Below, piece by piece: positions 31,472-40,196 of a stretch of 40,517 nt of DNA (position 1 is its first letter; every line of letters begins with the position of its first letter). The translations under genes were made by a program, and so were the position numbers. Origin of the DNA: Verrucomicrobiota bacterium (GTDB taxonomy: Bacteria > Verrucomicrobiota > Verrucomicrobiia > Limisphaerales > JAEYXS01). The notes below the pieces were generated by a model that saw nothing but the letters and a program-made list of their open reading frames with translations, did no database searches and was not told the origin of the DNA. The stretch spans positions 1-40,517 of the forward strand of contig JAURFH010000007.1 in the NCBI GenBank assembly GCA_030834415.1. Reading direction: 5' to 3'.

Positions 31472-32773
31472 ATGAATGTGATTCGCCTTACAGCGACTAA
31501 TTTTGCCGAGCAGATGCGGCAGTTGACCGGTCACTCCAGCTTGTTTGACCCAGCGATCGAGGCGCGTACGCGTGAGATCGTCGAGGGGGTTTACCTGCGG
31601 GGTGATGCGGCGGTCTTGGAATACACCGAGAAGTTCAACGGGGCGCATCTGAACGTGGAAGATCTGGCGGTGGGGCAGGCTGAACTCTTTAACGCCTCGG
31701 TGACGGCGGACGAGGGGTTGCGGCAGGCGGTGGATATCGCCAGCAGCAACATCGAACTCTTCGCCCGCAAATCCTTGCGGAAAAAATGGTCGGCCAAGAA
31801 CCGGCAGGGCGCGAATGTGGGGGAGAAGTTCGATCCCTTCCAGCGCGTGGGTATCTACATCCCGGGCGGCACGGCGCCATTGGTTTCGACGGCCCTGATG
31901 ACGGTTACGCTGGCACGGGTGGCGGGTTGCCGGGAGATCGTGGTTTGCACGCCTTGTAATGCCAAGGGCGAGATCAATCCGGCGTTGCTCTTTGCGGCGC
32001 GTCATGCAGGAGCAACAGAGATCTATCGCGTGGGCGGGGCGCAGGCCATCGCGGCGATGTCTTACGGCACGCCGACGATCAAGCATGTGCAAAAAGTTTT
32101 TGGTCCGGGCAACGCGTATGTCGTCGCGGCCAAGCGGCTGCTCTTTGGTCATGTGGCCATCGACCTGTTGCCGGGGCCCAGCGAGGTGATGGTGATCGCA
32201 GATGATTCCGCGAATCCCAAGTTTGTGGCGGCGGATTTGCTCGCCCAGGCAGAGCATGGCTCCGGTCATGAGCGCATGTGGATGGTGACGACCTCCATCA
32301 AGTTGCTGCATGCCGTGGAGCGGGAGATCAACAAGCAATTGCCCAAGCTCTCGCGGCATGAATTCATTGCCAAAGCCTTGCACAATCATGGGCATCTCAT
32401 CCTGGTGAAGTCGCTCGACATGGCCGCCGAGGTGGCGAATGCACTGGCCCCCGAGCACTGCGAAGTGATGGTGAAAGATGGGGAGGAGTTCTCCGCGAAG
32501 ATCACGACGGCCGGGGCTATTTTCTTGGGCGGTTATTCACCGACTGTCATGGGTGATTACATGGCCGGGCCGAGTCACACCTTGCCGACGGGCGGGGCGG
32601 GCTTGTCCTTTGCCGGTCTGACGGTGGATCAATTCCAACGCCGGACCAGCGTGGTGCAGTACAGCAAGACCGCGCTGCAAAAGTCCCTCTCCACAATATT
32701 GAAGTTCGCCGAGATGGAAGGCTTGGACGCGCATGGGCGCTCCGCAAGCATCCGGCTGGAGGGTGGCAAGTGA
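31472..32773 (+). CDS. hisD: Histidinol dehydrogenase
   Basis: Catalyses the last two oxidations of histidine synthesis, histidinol to histidine, using NAD and zinc. At 433 residues it has the usual length. Motifs: 'VGIYIPGGTAPLVSTALM', 'VFGPGNAYVVAAKRLL', the signature 'GPSEVMVIADDSANPKFVAADLLAQAEHG', 'PEHCEVMVKD' and 'GDYMAGPSHTLPTGG', which together supply the zinc and catalytic His/Glu residues. ATG 31472 gives the expected start. It overlaps hisC by four bases (GTGA). Confidence 0.97.
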   Translation: MNVIRLTATNFAEQMRQLTGHSSLFDPAIEARTREIVEGVYLRGDAAVLEYTEKFNGAHLNVEDLAVGQAELFNASVTADEGLRQAVDIASSNIELFARKSLRKKWSAKNRQGANVGEKFDPFQRVGIYIPGGTAPLVSTALMTVTLARVAGCREIVVCTPCNAKGEINPALLFAARHAGATEIYRVGGAQAIAAMSYGTPTIKHVQKVFGPGNAYVVAAKRLLFGHVAIDLLPGPSEVMVIADDSANPKFVAADLLAQAEHGSGHERMWMVTTSIKLLHAVEREINKQLPKLSRHEFIAKALHNHGHLILVKSLDMAAEVANALAPEHCEVMVKDGEEFSAKITTAGAIFLGGYSPTVMGDYMAGPSHTLPTGGAGLSFAGLTVDQFQRRTSVVQYSKTALQKSLSTILKFAEMEGLDAHGRSASIRLEGGK

Positions 32774-33897
32774 GCGCTGGCAAGGTGTCGAAAACCGGAA
32801 AGTCGCCGGCAAAATTGATCCGGCCCATGGTGCATAAGCTGCATCCTTATGTGCCGGGTGAGCAGCCACGCATCCGTGGTCTCATCAAGCTGAACACGAA
32901 CGAGAACCCGTATCCGCCCTCGCCGAAAGTGCTCGAAGCGACGAAGGCGGCGGTGGATGGGCGGTTGCGCCTGTACCCGAATCCCACGGCGCAGCCTTTG
33001 CGGGAGAAACTCGCCAAGCTGCACAAGTGTGCGCCGGAGAACATCATCATCGGTAACGGCTCGGACGAACTGCTCATCATGGCCGTACGGGCTTTCACCG
33101 AACCGGTGGCGACGGGAGCTCCGGCAGATAAATGCACGGTGCAGTATTTCACCCCGAGTTATTCGCTCTACCCGGTGCTGGCTGATATCCATGGGGCCCG
33201 CGCGAATGGCGTGCCGCTGAAAGCGGACTTCGGTTTGCCGACAGTGGCGGAACTTAAGAAGGGGAAGCAGTGGCGGTTCCGTGCGGCCTTGACCTTTGTC
33301 ACCACACCGAACGCTCCCAGCGGGCGGGGCTATACCGTAGCTGAATTGGATGCCCTCTGTGCCGCTCAAAAGGGAATCGTGGTGCTGGACGAAGCCTATG
33401 TGGACTTCGCCCGGGAACATGCCGTGGAGCTGGTGCGCAAATATCCACACGTGATCGTCTCCCGCACCTTCTCCAAAGCTTACTCACTCTGTTTCCAACG
33501 GGTGGGGTATTTCATCGCCCATCCGGAGGTGGTGGGGGCCTTGGACCGGGTCCGGGACAGTTACAATGTGAACGGGCTGGGGCAGGTGGCTGCTTTGGCC
33601 ACTTTGGGTGACCTGCCTTACTACCGGGCTAACTTTAAGAAAATCATCGCTACCCGGGCACGGCTTACGGAGGAACTGACCAAGCTTGGCTTCAGCGTCT
33701 TGCCGAGTCAGACGAACTTCATCCTGGCCAAACCGCCGCAGTTTCCGGCGGAGGAGTGGTTGGGCAAATTGCGCGATCGCAAGGTGTTAGTGCGGTGGTT
33801 CAAGTATCCGGAAGTGCGGGATTACCTGCGCATCACTATCGGATCAGACAAAGAAACTGACTTTCTGCTCAAAGCAGTGAAGACCATATTGGCCTGA
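32770..33897 (+). CDS. hisC: Histidinol-phosphate aminotransferase
   Basis: PLP-dependent transaminase forming histidinol phosphate from imidazole acetol-phosphate and glutamate. A 375-residue fold-type I enzyme: 'IKLNTNENPYPPSP' at the start, 'IIGNGSDELL', 'PNAPSGRGY', 'VLDEAYVDFA' and the PLP-binding Lys236 in 'SRTFSKAYSL', with 'YLRITIGSDKETDFLL' at the end. The GTG start at 32770 overlaps the hisD stop, indicating translational coupling; GTG fits better than any later ATG because it preserves the overlap. The other his genes are not in this window. Confidence 0.96.
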   Translation: MSAGKVSKTGKSPAKLIRPMVHKLHPYVPGEQPRIRGLIKLNTNENPYPPSPKVLEATKAAVDGRLRLYPNPTAQPLREKLAKLHKCAPENIIIGNGSDELLIMAVRAFTEPVATGAPADKCTVQYFTPSYSLYPVLADIHGARANGVPLKADFGLPTVAELKKGKQWRFRAALTFVTTPNAPSGRGYTVAELDALCAAQKGIVVLDEAYVDFAREHAVELVRKYPHVIVSRTFSKAYSLCFQRVGYFIAHPEVVGALDRVRDSYNVNGLGQVAALATLGDLPYYRANFKKIIATRARLTEELTKLGFSVLPSQTNFILAKPPQFPAEEWLGKLRDRKVLVRWFKYPEVRDYLRITIGSDKETDFLLKAVKTILA

Positions 33898-33945
33898 GGA
33901 GATTCAGGTGGTTGGCGATTTTTGCGCAGGGCAGGACCATCATTG

Positions 33946-34078
33946 CTAATTTAATGATTAGGCTTGGTATCGGGAAAGACGAGTGGTAATACTAATTTAA
34001 CGATGGTTGTCGGTAAGAATCGTTTCGGGTGCTGACAAGCGTGCCGGGCAATTGACGCTTGACGCTCCCTTTAACGAT
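33946..34078 (+). repeat. Three spaced TTTAAyGAT direct repeats upstream of nusA
   Basis: CTAATTTAATGAT (33946-33958) and CTAATTTAACGAT (33992-34004) are 13-mers differing at one base; CTTTAACGAT (34069-34078) shares the core and lies within the putative promoter spacer. Spacings are 46 and 74 bp. Candidate regulator sites; AT-rich chance similarity is possible. Confidence 0.4.
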
Positions 34079-34087
34079 TTTTACCTT
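34059..34087 (+). promoter_or_regulatory. Candidate promoter of the nusA-infB operon
   Basis: TTGACG (34059-34064), itself the second of two overlapping TTGACG copies (first at 34052), is followed at 17 bp by TACCTT (34082-34087). The leader would be about 100 nt and would include the hairpin at 34129-34154. The -10 element is weak. Confidence 0.35.
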
Positions 34088-34128
34088 ATACAAAACGATT
34101 TATTGCTGGATCGGCCAGCAGCGAGCGT

Positions 34129-34158
34129 AAGTCGGAGATAAATTCTGCCGACTTTTTT
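34129..34158 (+). terminator. Terminator-like hairpin in the nusA leader
   Basis: AAGTCGG (34129-34135) pairs with CCGACTT (34148-34154) over a 12-nt loop, followed by a T-run (34153-34158). It ends 34 nt before the nusA ATG, so it either stops hisDC readthrough or attenuates the nusA operon. The loop contains no obvious ligand-binding fold. Confidence 0.55.
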
Positions 34159-34192
34159 ATTCCCCTGATGGGGAGAGTACTGACAGCAGCAT

Positions 34193-35467
34193 ATGAACGC
34201 CGAATTTTTAGCCAGTCTGGAGTTTTGGGAGAAAGAAAAGGGCATCAGCAAGCAGACTCTGGTCACTGCGGTGGAAGAAGCGCTGGTTTCAGCGGCCAAG
34301 AAGGCCGTGGGGCCGGCGCGTGAGTTGCGTTGCAGCATCAACCCGAAAACGGGTGATATTCAAGCATTTGCGCGTCTGATTGTCTCTGACAAGGTCATCT
34401 CCAAACATGACCAGATTTCCCTCTTGGATGCCCGCCGGATCAATCCGGATGTCCAGATCGGTGAAGAGGTGGAAGTGGAAGTGACTCCGACGGGTTTCGG
34501 CCGCATCGCCGCCCAATATGCCAAGCAGGCACTGCTCCAGCAGGTTCGCCGGGCGGAGAAGGATTTGATTTATGCCGAGTTCAAGGACCGTACAGGCGAC
34601 ATCGTGAGTGGTGTCGTCCGCCGGTTTGAGCGCTCGGATGTGATTGTGGATTTGGGCCGTTACGAGGCTTTGATGCCGAACCGTGAGCGGGTTCCGATTG
34701 AGGAATATCAGGTGGGTGAACGCATTCGTTGCTTCGTGAAGGCGGTGGAGCATACCAACCATGGTCCTGAGATCATCCTGTCCCGGGCTGACCCCCAATT
34801 CGTGGTGAAGCTGTTCCAATTGGAAGTGTCCGAGATCAGTGATGGCACAGTGGAGATCAAATCCGTTGCGCGTGAGCCCGGTTTCCGCACCAAGCTGGCG
34901 GTTTACTCCCGTGATTCCAAAGTGGATCCCGTGGGTGCCTGTGTCGGCCTCCGTGGTCAGCGCGTGAAGAATATCGTCCGCGAACTCAACAATGAGAAGG
35001 TGGACATCATTAAGTGGGATTCGAATGTCCGCACGTTCATCACGAACGCGCTGGCGCCGGCCCAGTTGAAAAACTTTGAGATCGATGAGCAGAGCCGCCG
35101 CGTCCGTATCTTGGTGAGCGAAGACCAGTTGTCTTTGGCCATCGGCAAGCGCGGTCAGAATGCCCGTTTGACCTCCAAACTGACTGGTTGGCACGTGGAC
35201 ATCCAGCAGGAGCAGGTGACGACGGTCGGTTTCGAGGAAAAGGTTGCCTTGGCCGTGCGGGAAGTGGCGACAATTCCGGGTATCAGCAGTGCCGATGCCG
35301 ATGTGTTGGTGCATCATGGATTCCTGGGTTTGGATGCGCTAATGCAAGCGGAGTTGGGCGATTTGGAAGAGATTCCGGAGCTGGCCGCCCGGGCGCAGTC
35401 GATTTTTGATGCTGTGCAGGCCGAGTCGTTGCGCCGCCGCCTGTTGGCGGATGGCGAGCAAGGTTAA
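34193..35467 (+). CDS. nusA: Transcription termination/antitermination factor NusA
   Basis: Binds RNA polymerase and nascent RNA to control pausing, termination and antitermination. 424 residues: N-terminal RNAP-binding domain (1-130, 'FWEKEKGISKQTLVTAVEEALV'), S1 domain (about 135-200, 'GDIVSGVVRRFERSDVIVDLG'), KH1 (about 235-285, 'DPVGACVGLRGQRVKNIVREL') and KH2 (about 300-350, 'LAIGKRGQNARLTSKLTGW'), then one helix-hairpin-helix unit ('VATIPGISSADADVLVHHGF') instead of the two acidic repeats of E. coli. It heads the translation operon, and its leader hairpin could be a target for its own activity. No good ribosome site is seen at ATG 34193. Confidence 0.96.
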   Translation: MNAEFLASLEFWEKEKGISKQTLVTAVEEALVSAAKKAVGPARELRCSINPKTGDIQAFARLIVSDKVISKHDQISLLDARRINPDVQIGEEVEVEVTPTGFGRIAAQYAKQALLQQVRRAEKDLIYAEFKDRTGDIVSGVVRRFERSDVIVDLGRYEALMPNRERVPIEEYQVGERIRCFVKAVEHTNHGPEIILSRADPQFVVKLFQLEVSEISDGTVEIKSVAREPGFRTKLAVYSRDSKVDPVGACVGLRGQRVKNIVRELNNEKVDIIKWDSNVRTFITNALAPAQLKNFEIDEQSRRVRILVSEDQLSLAIGKRGQNARLTSKLTGWHVDIQQEQVTTVGFEEKVALAVREVATIPGISSADADVLVHHGFLGLDALMQAELGDLEEIPELAARAQSIFDAVQAESLRRRLLADGEQG

Positions 35468-35474
35468 ATTAATG

Positions 35475-35495
35475 CGGCCATCCTGCCGATGGCCG
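35475..35495 (+). other. Hairpin between nusA and infB
   Basis: CGGCCATC (35475-35482) pairs perfectly with GATGGCCG (35488-35495) over a 5-nt loop, 8 nt after the nusA stop. No T-run follows, so readthrough into infB is expected; it may be an RNA-processing or stability element. Confidence 0.5.
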
Positions 35496-35547
35496 GTGTG
35501 ATCATGAACACGACGACGGTGGCAGAAGAGACGAGAGATTTTATTAT

Positions 35548-38112
35548 ATGCCGGTTCGTATTTACGATATTGCAAAGAAGCTGGGGATTGAGAGCAAGGA
35601 CGTCCTTGCCAAGGCGAAAGAACTCGGCATCAACGAGGCGCGCGTAGCGTCCAGTTCCCTCGACAAGATCACCGCGGAATATTTGGAAGAGCAGATGGGG
35701 GGCAGCGCCCCGCCGCCATCTGATACGCCCGCACCGGTGCAGGAAGCGGAGCCGGTCATCATCATTTCAGCCCCACCTGAGCCCGAGCCAGAACCGGAGC
35801 CGGAACCTGCTCCCCAAGCCCAGGAAGTCGCTGAGGCACCCGCCCCGGAAGCTACTCAGGCAGCGCCTTCTGCTGAACCTGTCACTGGATCCGCCCCTGA
35901 GGCATCCAAGAGTGAAGCTCCCGCAGCGGAATCTGCTGCGGAGCCTGAAGCCGCCAGCGAGGATTCTGCTAAGGCCGATACGGCTGAGGCAGGGAAGCAG
36001 GCTGATGCTGGTCCGAAAATCGGTGAGAAGATTGGGTTCATCCAATTGCCCAAGAAGTCTACTCCGCCACCGGCACCTGCACCGCAACAGCAAAGCCCCC
36101 GACAAGGCAATGCCCCCGGCCAGCAACGTCAACAAGGGCAGTATGGCCAGCGGCCCGGCCAGCAGGGACGCCCGGGTCAGCAGCAAGGTCGCGGTCAGGA
36201 CTCACGTTTTGGTGGTCGCCAGCAGTTTGGTCGTGGTGGTCAGCAGCCATTTAACCAGCAACGTTCTCAAGCACCCGCAGCCCCGGCCAAGCCGACGGGT
36301 CCGATTTTGCCGAGTAATGCGCCGGTGATCACGATGAAGGCACCGGTGGTCGTCCGTGAACTGGCCGACCAGCTTAAGCGCAAACCTTTCCAATTGATCG
36401 CCGACCTGATGGAGTTGGGCGTTTTTGCGAACGTCAATCAGGCCATCGAAGAAGATGTCGCCAAGCGCCTTTGCGCCAAGCATGGCGTGAAGTTCGAGCT
36501 CGAGAAGCGCGAACGAGGCGGCGGTGTCGTCCATGCCCCGATCAAGAAGATCGAGGATGATGAAGACGACAAGCCGGAGCAACTCAAGCCGCGTCCGCCA
36601 GTGGTCACCATCATGGGCCATGTTGACCATGGCAAGACCACCTTGCTTGACAGCATCCGCAAGGCCAATGTCGTTGCCGGTGAAGCCGGTGGCATCACCC
36701 AGCACATCGGTGCTTACACGATTTCCTTCCCGCATCCCGAGCGGAAGGGCGAGGTCCAGCAAATCACGTTCTTGGATACTCCGGGCCATGCGGCGTTCAG
36801 TGCGATGCGTGCCCGTGGTGCCAATGTCACCGACATCGTTGTGCTCGTGGTGGCCGCGAATGACGGCGTGATGCCGCAGACGATGGAAGCCCTCAATCAC
36901 GCCCAGGCGGCCAATGTGAAAATCATTGTGGCTGTCAACAAGTGTGACCATCCGAACGCCAATGCCCTTAAGGTGCGTCAGCAGTTGCAGGAAAAGGGAC
37001 TGGTGCCAGACGACTGGGGTGGTGAAACGATTTACGTGGATTGCTCCGGCCTCACGAAGCTGGGCGTCGACAAGCTGCTGGAGATGATCTTGCTTCAGGC
37101 GGACATGATGGAACTCAAAGCGAACCCTGACCGGAACGCCAAGGGCAACGTCATCGAATCCGGTCTGCAGCCTGGTGGTCCTACGGCCACGGTGCTGGTG
37201 CGCAAGGGCACGCTCAAGGTGGGCGATGTCATTTTGTGCGGTGAGAATTACGGCAAGGTGCGCGCTTTGATCAATGAAGATGACAAGCGTATGCAGTCTG
37301 CCGGTCCTTCTCACGCCGTCAAGGTGTTGGGTCTGAACGGCGTGCCGGATGCTGGTGCTGAGTTCGTCGTCCTGAGCAACGAGAAGCAGGCACGCGAAGA
37401 GGCTGCCAAGCGCATCCAGGAAGCCCGCGAAGCTGCTGCGCAAGAGAGCCGTCCCAAAGTCAGCCTCGAGAACCTTTTCTCCACGCTCGCGGAGAATTCG
37501 GCCAAGGTGCTCAAAGTGGTGGTCAAGGCGGATACGCAAGGATCGCTGGAAGCCATCGTTGACGCGCTCAACAAGATCGAATCCGACAAGGTTTCGCTGG
37601 AGGTCATCCACAACGCCGTCGGTACCGTCACGGAATCAGATGTGCTCCTGTGCTCGGCCTCGAAAGCCATTATCCTTGGTTTCCATACGCGCATCGACAA
37701 CGGGGTTGCCGACGTGGCCAAGCGTGAAGGCATCCAGATCAAGCTTTACTCCATCATCTACGAGTTGGTGGATGAGATCAAAGCCGCGATGGCCGGCCTG
37801 CTTGACCCGTTGGTCAAGGATGTTGTCGTGGGTTCGGCGGAAGTCCGCCAGATATTCGAACTCTCCAAGGGTGGCAATGTGGCCGGTTGTGCGGTCTCCA
37901 CGGGCCGCCTGGTCAAAGGCAAGGTCCGCGTCATGCGCCGCAAGAACCTCATTTTCGAAGGCAACATGTCTTCGCTGCGCCGCTTCCAGGACGAAGTCAA
38001 CGAAGTGCGCACCGGCATGGAATGCGGTATCCGTCTGGATGGTTTCAACGACTTCCAGGTGGGCGATTCCATCGAATGTTTCACGCAGGAGAAGGTGGCG
38101 CAACAGCTGTAA
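35548..38112 (+). CDS. infB: Translation initiation factor IF-2
   Basis: GTPase that brings fMet-tRNA to the 30S subunit and promotes subunit joining. 854 residues: the N-terminal IF2N helix domain ('[26 protein letters not shown]'), a linker of about 200 residues that is Pro/Glu/Ala-rich and then Gln/Gly/Arg-rich, a second IF2N-like domain ('[20 protein letters not shown]'), the G domain with GHVDHGKT at 357-364, DTPGH at 410 and NKCD at 464, and the domains II-IV ending '[13 protein letters not shown]'. ATG 35548 gives the standard N-terminus. It lies 80 nt after nusA and 22 nt before rbfA. Confidence 0.98.
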   Translation: MPVRIYDIAKKLGIESKDVLAKAKELGINEARVASSSLDKITAEYLEEQMGGSAPPPSDTPAPVQEAEPVIIISAPPEPEPEPEPEPAPQAQEVAEAPAPEATQAAPSAEPVTGSAPEASKSEAPAAESAAEPEAASEDSAKADTAEAGKQADAGPKIGEKIGFIQLPKKSTPPPAPAPQQQSPRQGNAPGQQRQQGQYGQRPGQQGRPGQQQGRGQDSRFGGRQQFGRGGQQPFNQQRSQAPAAPAKPTGPILPSNAPVITMKAPVVVRELADQLKRKPFQLIADLMELGVFANVNQAIEEDVAKRLCAKHGVKFELEKRERGGGVVHAPIKKIEDDEDDKPEQLKPRPPVVTIMGHVDHGKTTLLDSIRKANVVAGEAGGITQHIGAYTISFPHPERKGEVQQITFLDTPGHAAFSAMRARGANVTDIVVLVVAANDGVMPQTMEALNHAQAANVKIIVAVNKCDHPNANALKVRQQLQEKGLVPDDWGGETIYVDCSGLTKLGVDKLLEMILLQADMMELKANPDRNAKGNVIESGLQPGGPTATVLVRKGTLKVGDVILCGENYGKVRALINEDDKRMQSAGPSHAVKVLGLNGVPDAGAEFVVLSNEKQAREEAAKRIQEAREAAAQESRPKVSLENLFSTLAENSAKVLKVVVKADTQGSLEAIVDALNKIESDKVSLEVIHNAVGTVTESDVLLCSASKAIILGFHTRIDNGVADVAKREGIQIKLYSIIYELVDEIKAAMAGLLDPLVKDVVVGSAEVRQIFELSKGGNVAGCAVSTGRLVKGKVRVMRRKNLIFEGNMSSLRRFQDEVNEVRTGMECGIRLDGFNDFQVGDSIECFTQEKVAQQL

Positions 38113-38134
38113 CGGGTGTAATCTGGATTCCGAT

Positions 38135-38491
38135 ATGCCATCAGTACGGGCAGCGCGCGTGCGCGAACTTTTGAAGCGCACACTGGGTGAGATCATCCGC
38201 CGGGAATTCTCGACGAATGATTGCGGCATCATTTCTGTCAATGATGTGCAGGTGGCCGGCGACTTCCAGTCGGCCACGGTCTTCCTCAGCATCATCGGCT
38301 CCAAGGCCCAGAAAAAACTGGGTGAGGAGAAGCTTCAATCCGAGCGTAAACGTATCCAGGGCTTGTTGGGCCAGGAAGTGGTTCTCCGTTATACCCCGGT
38401 CCTGAAACTGGTGATTGATGACTCCATTGAACGGGGTGACCGCGTCCTCCAGATCATCCAGGAGCTGGAAAAGTCCGACCCTGCTTCATGA
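38135..38491 (+). CDS. rbfA: Ribosome-binding factor A
   Basis: Small KH-type protein that matures the 30S subunit by binding the 5' helix of 16S rRNA. 118 residues from ATG 38135: 'RAARVRELLKRTLGEIIRREF' N-terminal helix, 'GIISVNDVQVAGDFQSATVFLS', and 'LRYTPVLKLVIDDSIERGDRVLQII' at the end, all diagnostic for RbfA. Longer upstream frame extensions overlap infB and are not used. Its TGA overlaps the nrnA ATG (ATGA). Confidence 0.95.
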   Translation: MPSVRAARVRELLKRTLGEIIRREFSTNDCGIISVNDVQVAGDFQSATVFLSIIGSKAQKKLGEEKLQSERKRIQGLLGQEVVLRYTPVLKLVIDDSIERGDRVLQIIQELEKSDPAS

Positions 38492-39474
38492 AATCCGTTC
38501 CGAAAATCCTGCAGCGCATCATCGATACAATGCGCAAGGCGCAAACTTTTTGCGTGGTCGGCCATATCCGGCCGGATGGTGATTGCATCGGCTCCCAACT
38601 CGGATTGACGCTGGCCTTGCGCGGTCTGGGCAAGGATGCCGTCTGCTGGAATCAGGATGTGGTCCCGCAGAAGCTTTCTTTTCTGGACCCGGACAAGGTC
38701 GTTTCCAAGCCGGTCAAGGGCAAGCATTTCGACTGTGTCATCGCTACGGATTGCGCGAGTTTTGAGCGTTTGGGAACGGTTGGGGAACATATTCAGAACC
38801 GGGATATCTTCATCAATATCGACCACCACGGGAGCAATACGCGGTATGCCGATATCAACTGGATTTCCCCCAAGGAGCCTTCCTCCGGTGAACTGATTTT
38901 CCGGTTGTTGAAAGCAGCGAAGTTGCCGGTTACCCCGACGATCGCGAACTGTCTTTTCACTGCGGTCAGTACGGACACGGGTTCGTTCCAATACGCCTCG
39001 ACGCGTCCATCCACTTATCACACGGCTGCTGAGTTGGTGAAGCACGGTGCGGAGTTGGGGCGCATCTGCCACGAGGTCTATCAGTCATATCCGCTTTCCC
39101 GGGTCCGCTTGTTGCGGCACGTATATAATTCCTTCCGTTTGGTCCATGATGAGCAGATCGCCTATTTCTGGCTTAAGCCGGTGGATTTCGCCCGTACAGG
39201 GGCGACCACGGCGGACAGCGAGGGTTTGATCGATCATGTCCGTGATATCGAGCCCGTGGTGGTGGCCTGTGTTTTTGAAGAGATGGAGCCGGAGGTGACC
39301 CGAGTGAGTCTGCGGTCCAAGACCAAGGATGTGAATGTCAGTGCCATTGCCCAGGAATTTGGTGGCGGTGGACATCCGGCAGCCGCCGGGGCGCGGATTG
39401 AAGGGCGGCCTCTGACGGTGCAGCGGCGGGTGCTGGCGGCCGTGCGTAAAGCTTTGGATGCGGTAAAATCATGA
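38488..39474 (+). CDS. nrnA: DHH-family oligoribonuclease/PAP phosphatase (NrnA-like)
   Basis: A 328-residue DHH/DHHA1 phosphoesterase that degrades short RNA and/or 3'-phosphoadenosine 5'-phosphate with Mn. Metal-site motifs: 'GHIRPDGDCIGS' at 25-36, 'IATDCAS' near 89, 'NIDHHGSNTRYA' near 110-121, 'TAVSTDTGSFQYA', and the C-terminal DHHA1 motif 'FGGGGHPAAAGARI' near 290-303. NrnA-type genes between rbfA and truB are common in several phyla. It overlaps both neighbours by four bases (ATGA), so translation is coupled on both sides. Confidence 0.93.
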   Translation: MKSVPKILQRIIDTMRKAQTFCVVGHIRPDGDCIGSQLGLTLALRGLGKDAVCWNQDVVPQKLSFLDPDKVVSKPVKGKHFDCVIATDCASFERLGTVGEHIQNRDIFINIDHHGSNTRYADINWISPKEPSSGELIFRLLKAAKLPVTPTIANCLFTAVSTDTGSFQYASTRPSTYHTAAELVKHGAELGRICHEVYQSYPLSRVRLLRHVYNSFRLVHDEQIAYFWLKPVDFARTGATTADSEGLIDHVRDIEPVVVACVFEEMEPEVTRVSLRSKTKDVNVSAIAQEFGGGGHPAAAGARIEGRPLTVQRRVLAAVRKALDAVKS

Positions 39475-40184
39475 GTTTGCAGAATTTTGACGCGCTGGAT
39501 GGCGCCCTGCTGGTGGACAAACCAAAGGGGATGACTTCGCACGATGTGGTGGATGAGATTCGCCGCTATTTCAATATCAAGAAAGTGGGGCATTGCGGCA
39601 CCTTGGATCCCAATGCCACCGGTCTGCTGATCTTGGTTTTGGGCAAGGCTACCAAACTTTCCGAGCGATTGATGTCCGATGACAAGGTGTATGAGGGCAC
39701 AGCCAAATTCGGTGAGACAACAGATAGCTACGATATCGATGGTGAACTGGTGAGTTCCCTGCCGGTGCCGCCGTTGACCTTGGACATCTTGAACCAGGAG
39801 GCAGATACCTTTGTCGGTGATATCTTGCAAACTCCGCCCATGGCCTCAGCCATCAAGAAAGACGGGGTGCCGCTCTACAAGTTGGCCCGCAAAGGCGTGG
39901 AAGTGGAGCGTAAGCAACGGCTTATCCATATCTACACCTATCGGTTCCTGACCTATGAGGAGCCGCTGGCTACTTTCCGTGTCGCCTGCACCAAGGGCAC
40001 CTATGTGCGCAGCTTGGTGCATGATTTGGGGCAAAAGATTGGGTGTGGCGCACATCTCACGGCGTTGCGTCGGACGGTCTCCGGCAAGTTTGATGTGGCT
40101 GATGCGATGTATCTCGACAATCTTCTGGCTTTGAAGCCAGCGGAACTTGCTGCGCGGGTCATCCCGTTCCTCAAACTCACCTGA
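39471..40184 (+). CDS. truB: tRNA pseudouridine(55) synthase
   Basis: Makes pseudouridine 55 in the T-loop of tRNA. 237 residues with catalytic Asp46 in 'HCGTLDPNATGLLIL', 'KPKGMTSHDVV', 'YEGTAKFGETTDSYDIDG', 'QTPPMASAIKKDGVPLYKLARKG' in parts and 'GTYVRSLVHDLGQKIGCGAHLTALRRT' in parts. It is shorter than E. coli TruB (314) and ends where the PUA domain would begin, so it appears to lack that domain. The start overlaps the nrnA stop. Confidence 0.95.
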   Translation: MSLQNFDALDGALLVDKPKGMTSHDVVDEIRRYFNIKKVGHCGTLDPNATGLLILVLGKATKLSERLMSDDKVYEGTAKFGETTDSYDIDGELVSSLPVPPLTLDILNQEADTFVGDILQTPPMASAIKKDGVPLYKLARKGVEVERKQRLIHIYTYRFLTYEEPLATFRVACTKGTYVRSLVHDLGQKIGCGAHLTALRRTVSGKFDVADAMYLDNLLALKPAELAARVIPFLKLT

Positions 40185-40196
40185 TTCTTTACTGCC

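Larger units (their letters stand above)
33898..34192. other. 295-bp AT-rich leader region before nusA
   Basis: No gene. It carries three TTTAAyGAT repeats (33950, 33996, 34070), a promoter-like TTGACG-N17-TACCTT pair and a terminator-like hairpin 34 nt before the nusA ATG. These are listed individually. rimP and metY-type tRNA genes, usual upstream of nusA elsewhere, are absent. Confidence 0.7.

Noticed and set aside
31352-32458. 368-codon open frame opposite hisD
   Set aside because: Antisense to a textbook HisD; no protein family features.
36202-37611. 469-codon open frame opposite infB
   Set aside because: Antisense shadow of a clearly functional gene; His/Arg-rich composition with no motif, a result of GC-rich codon use.
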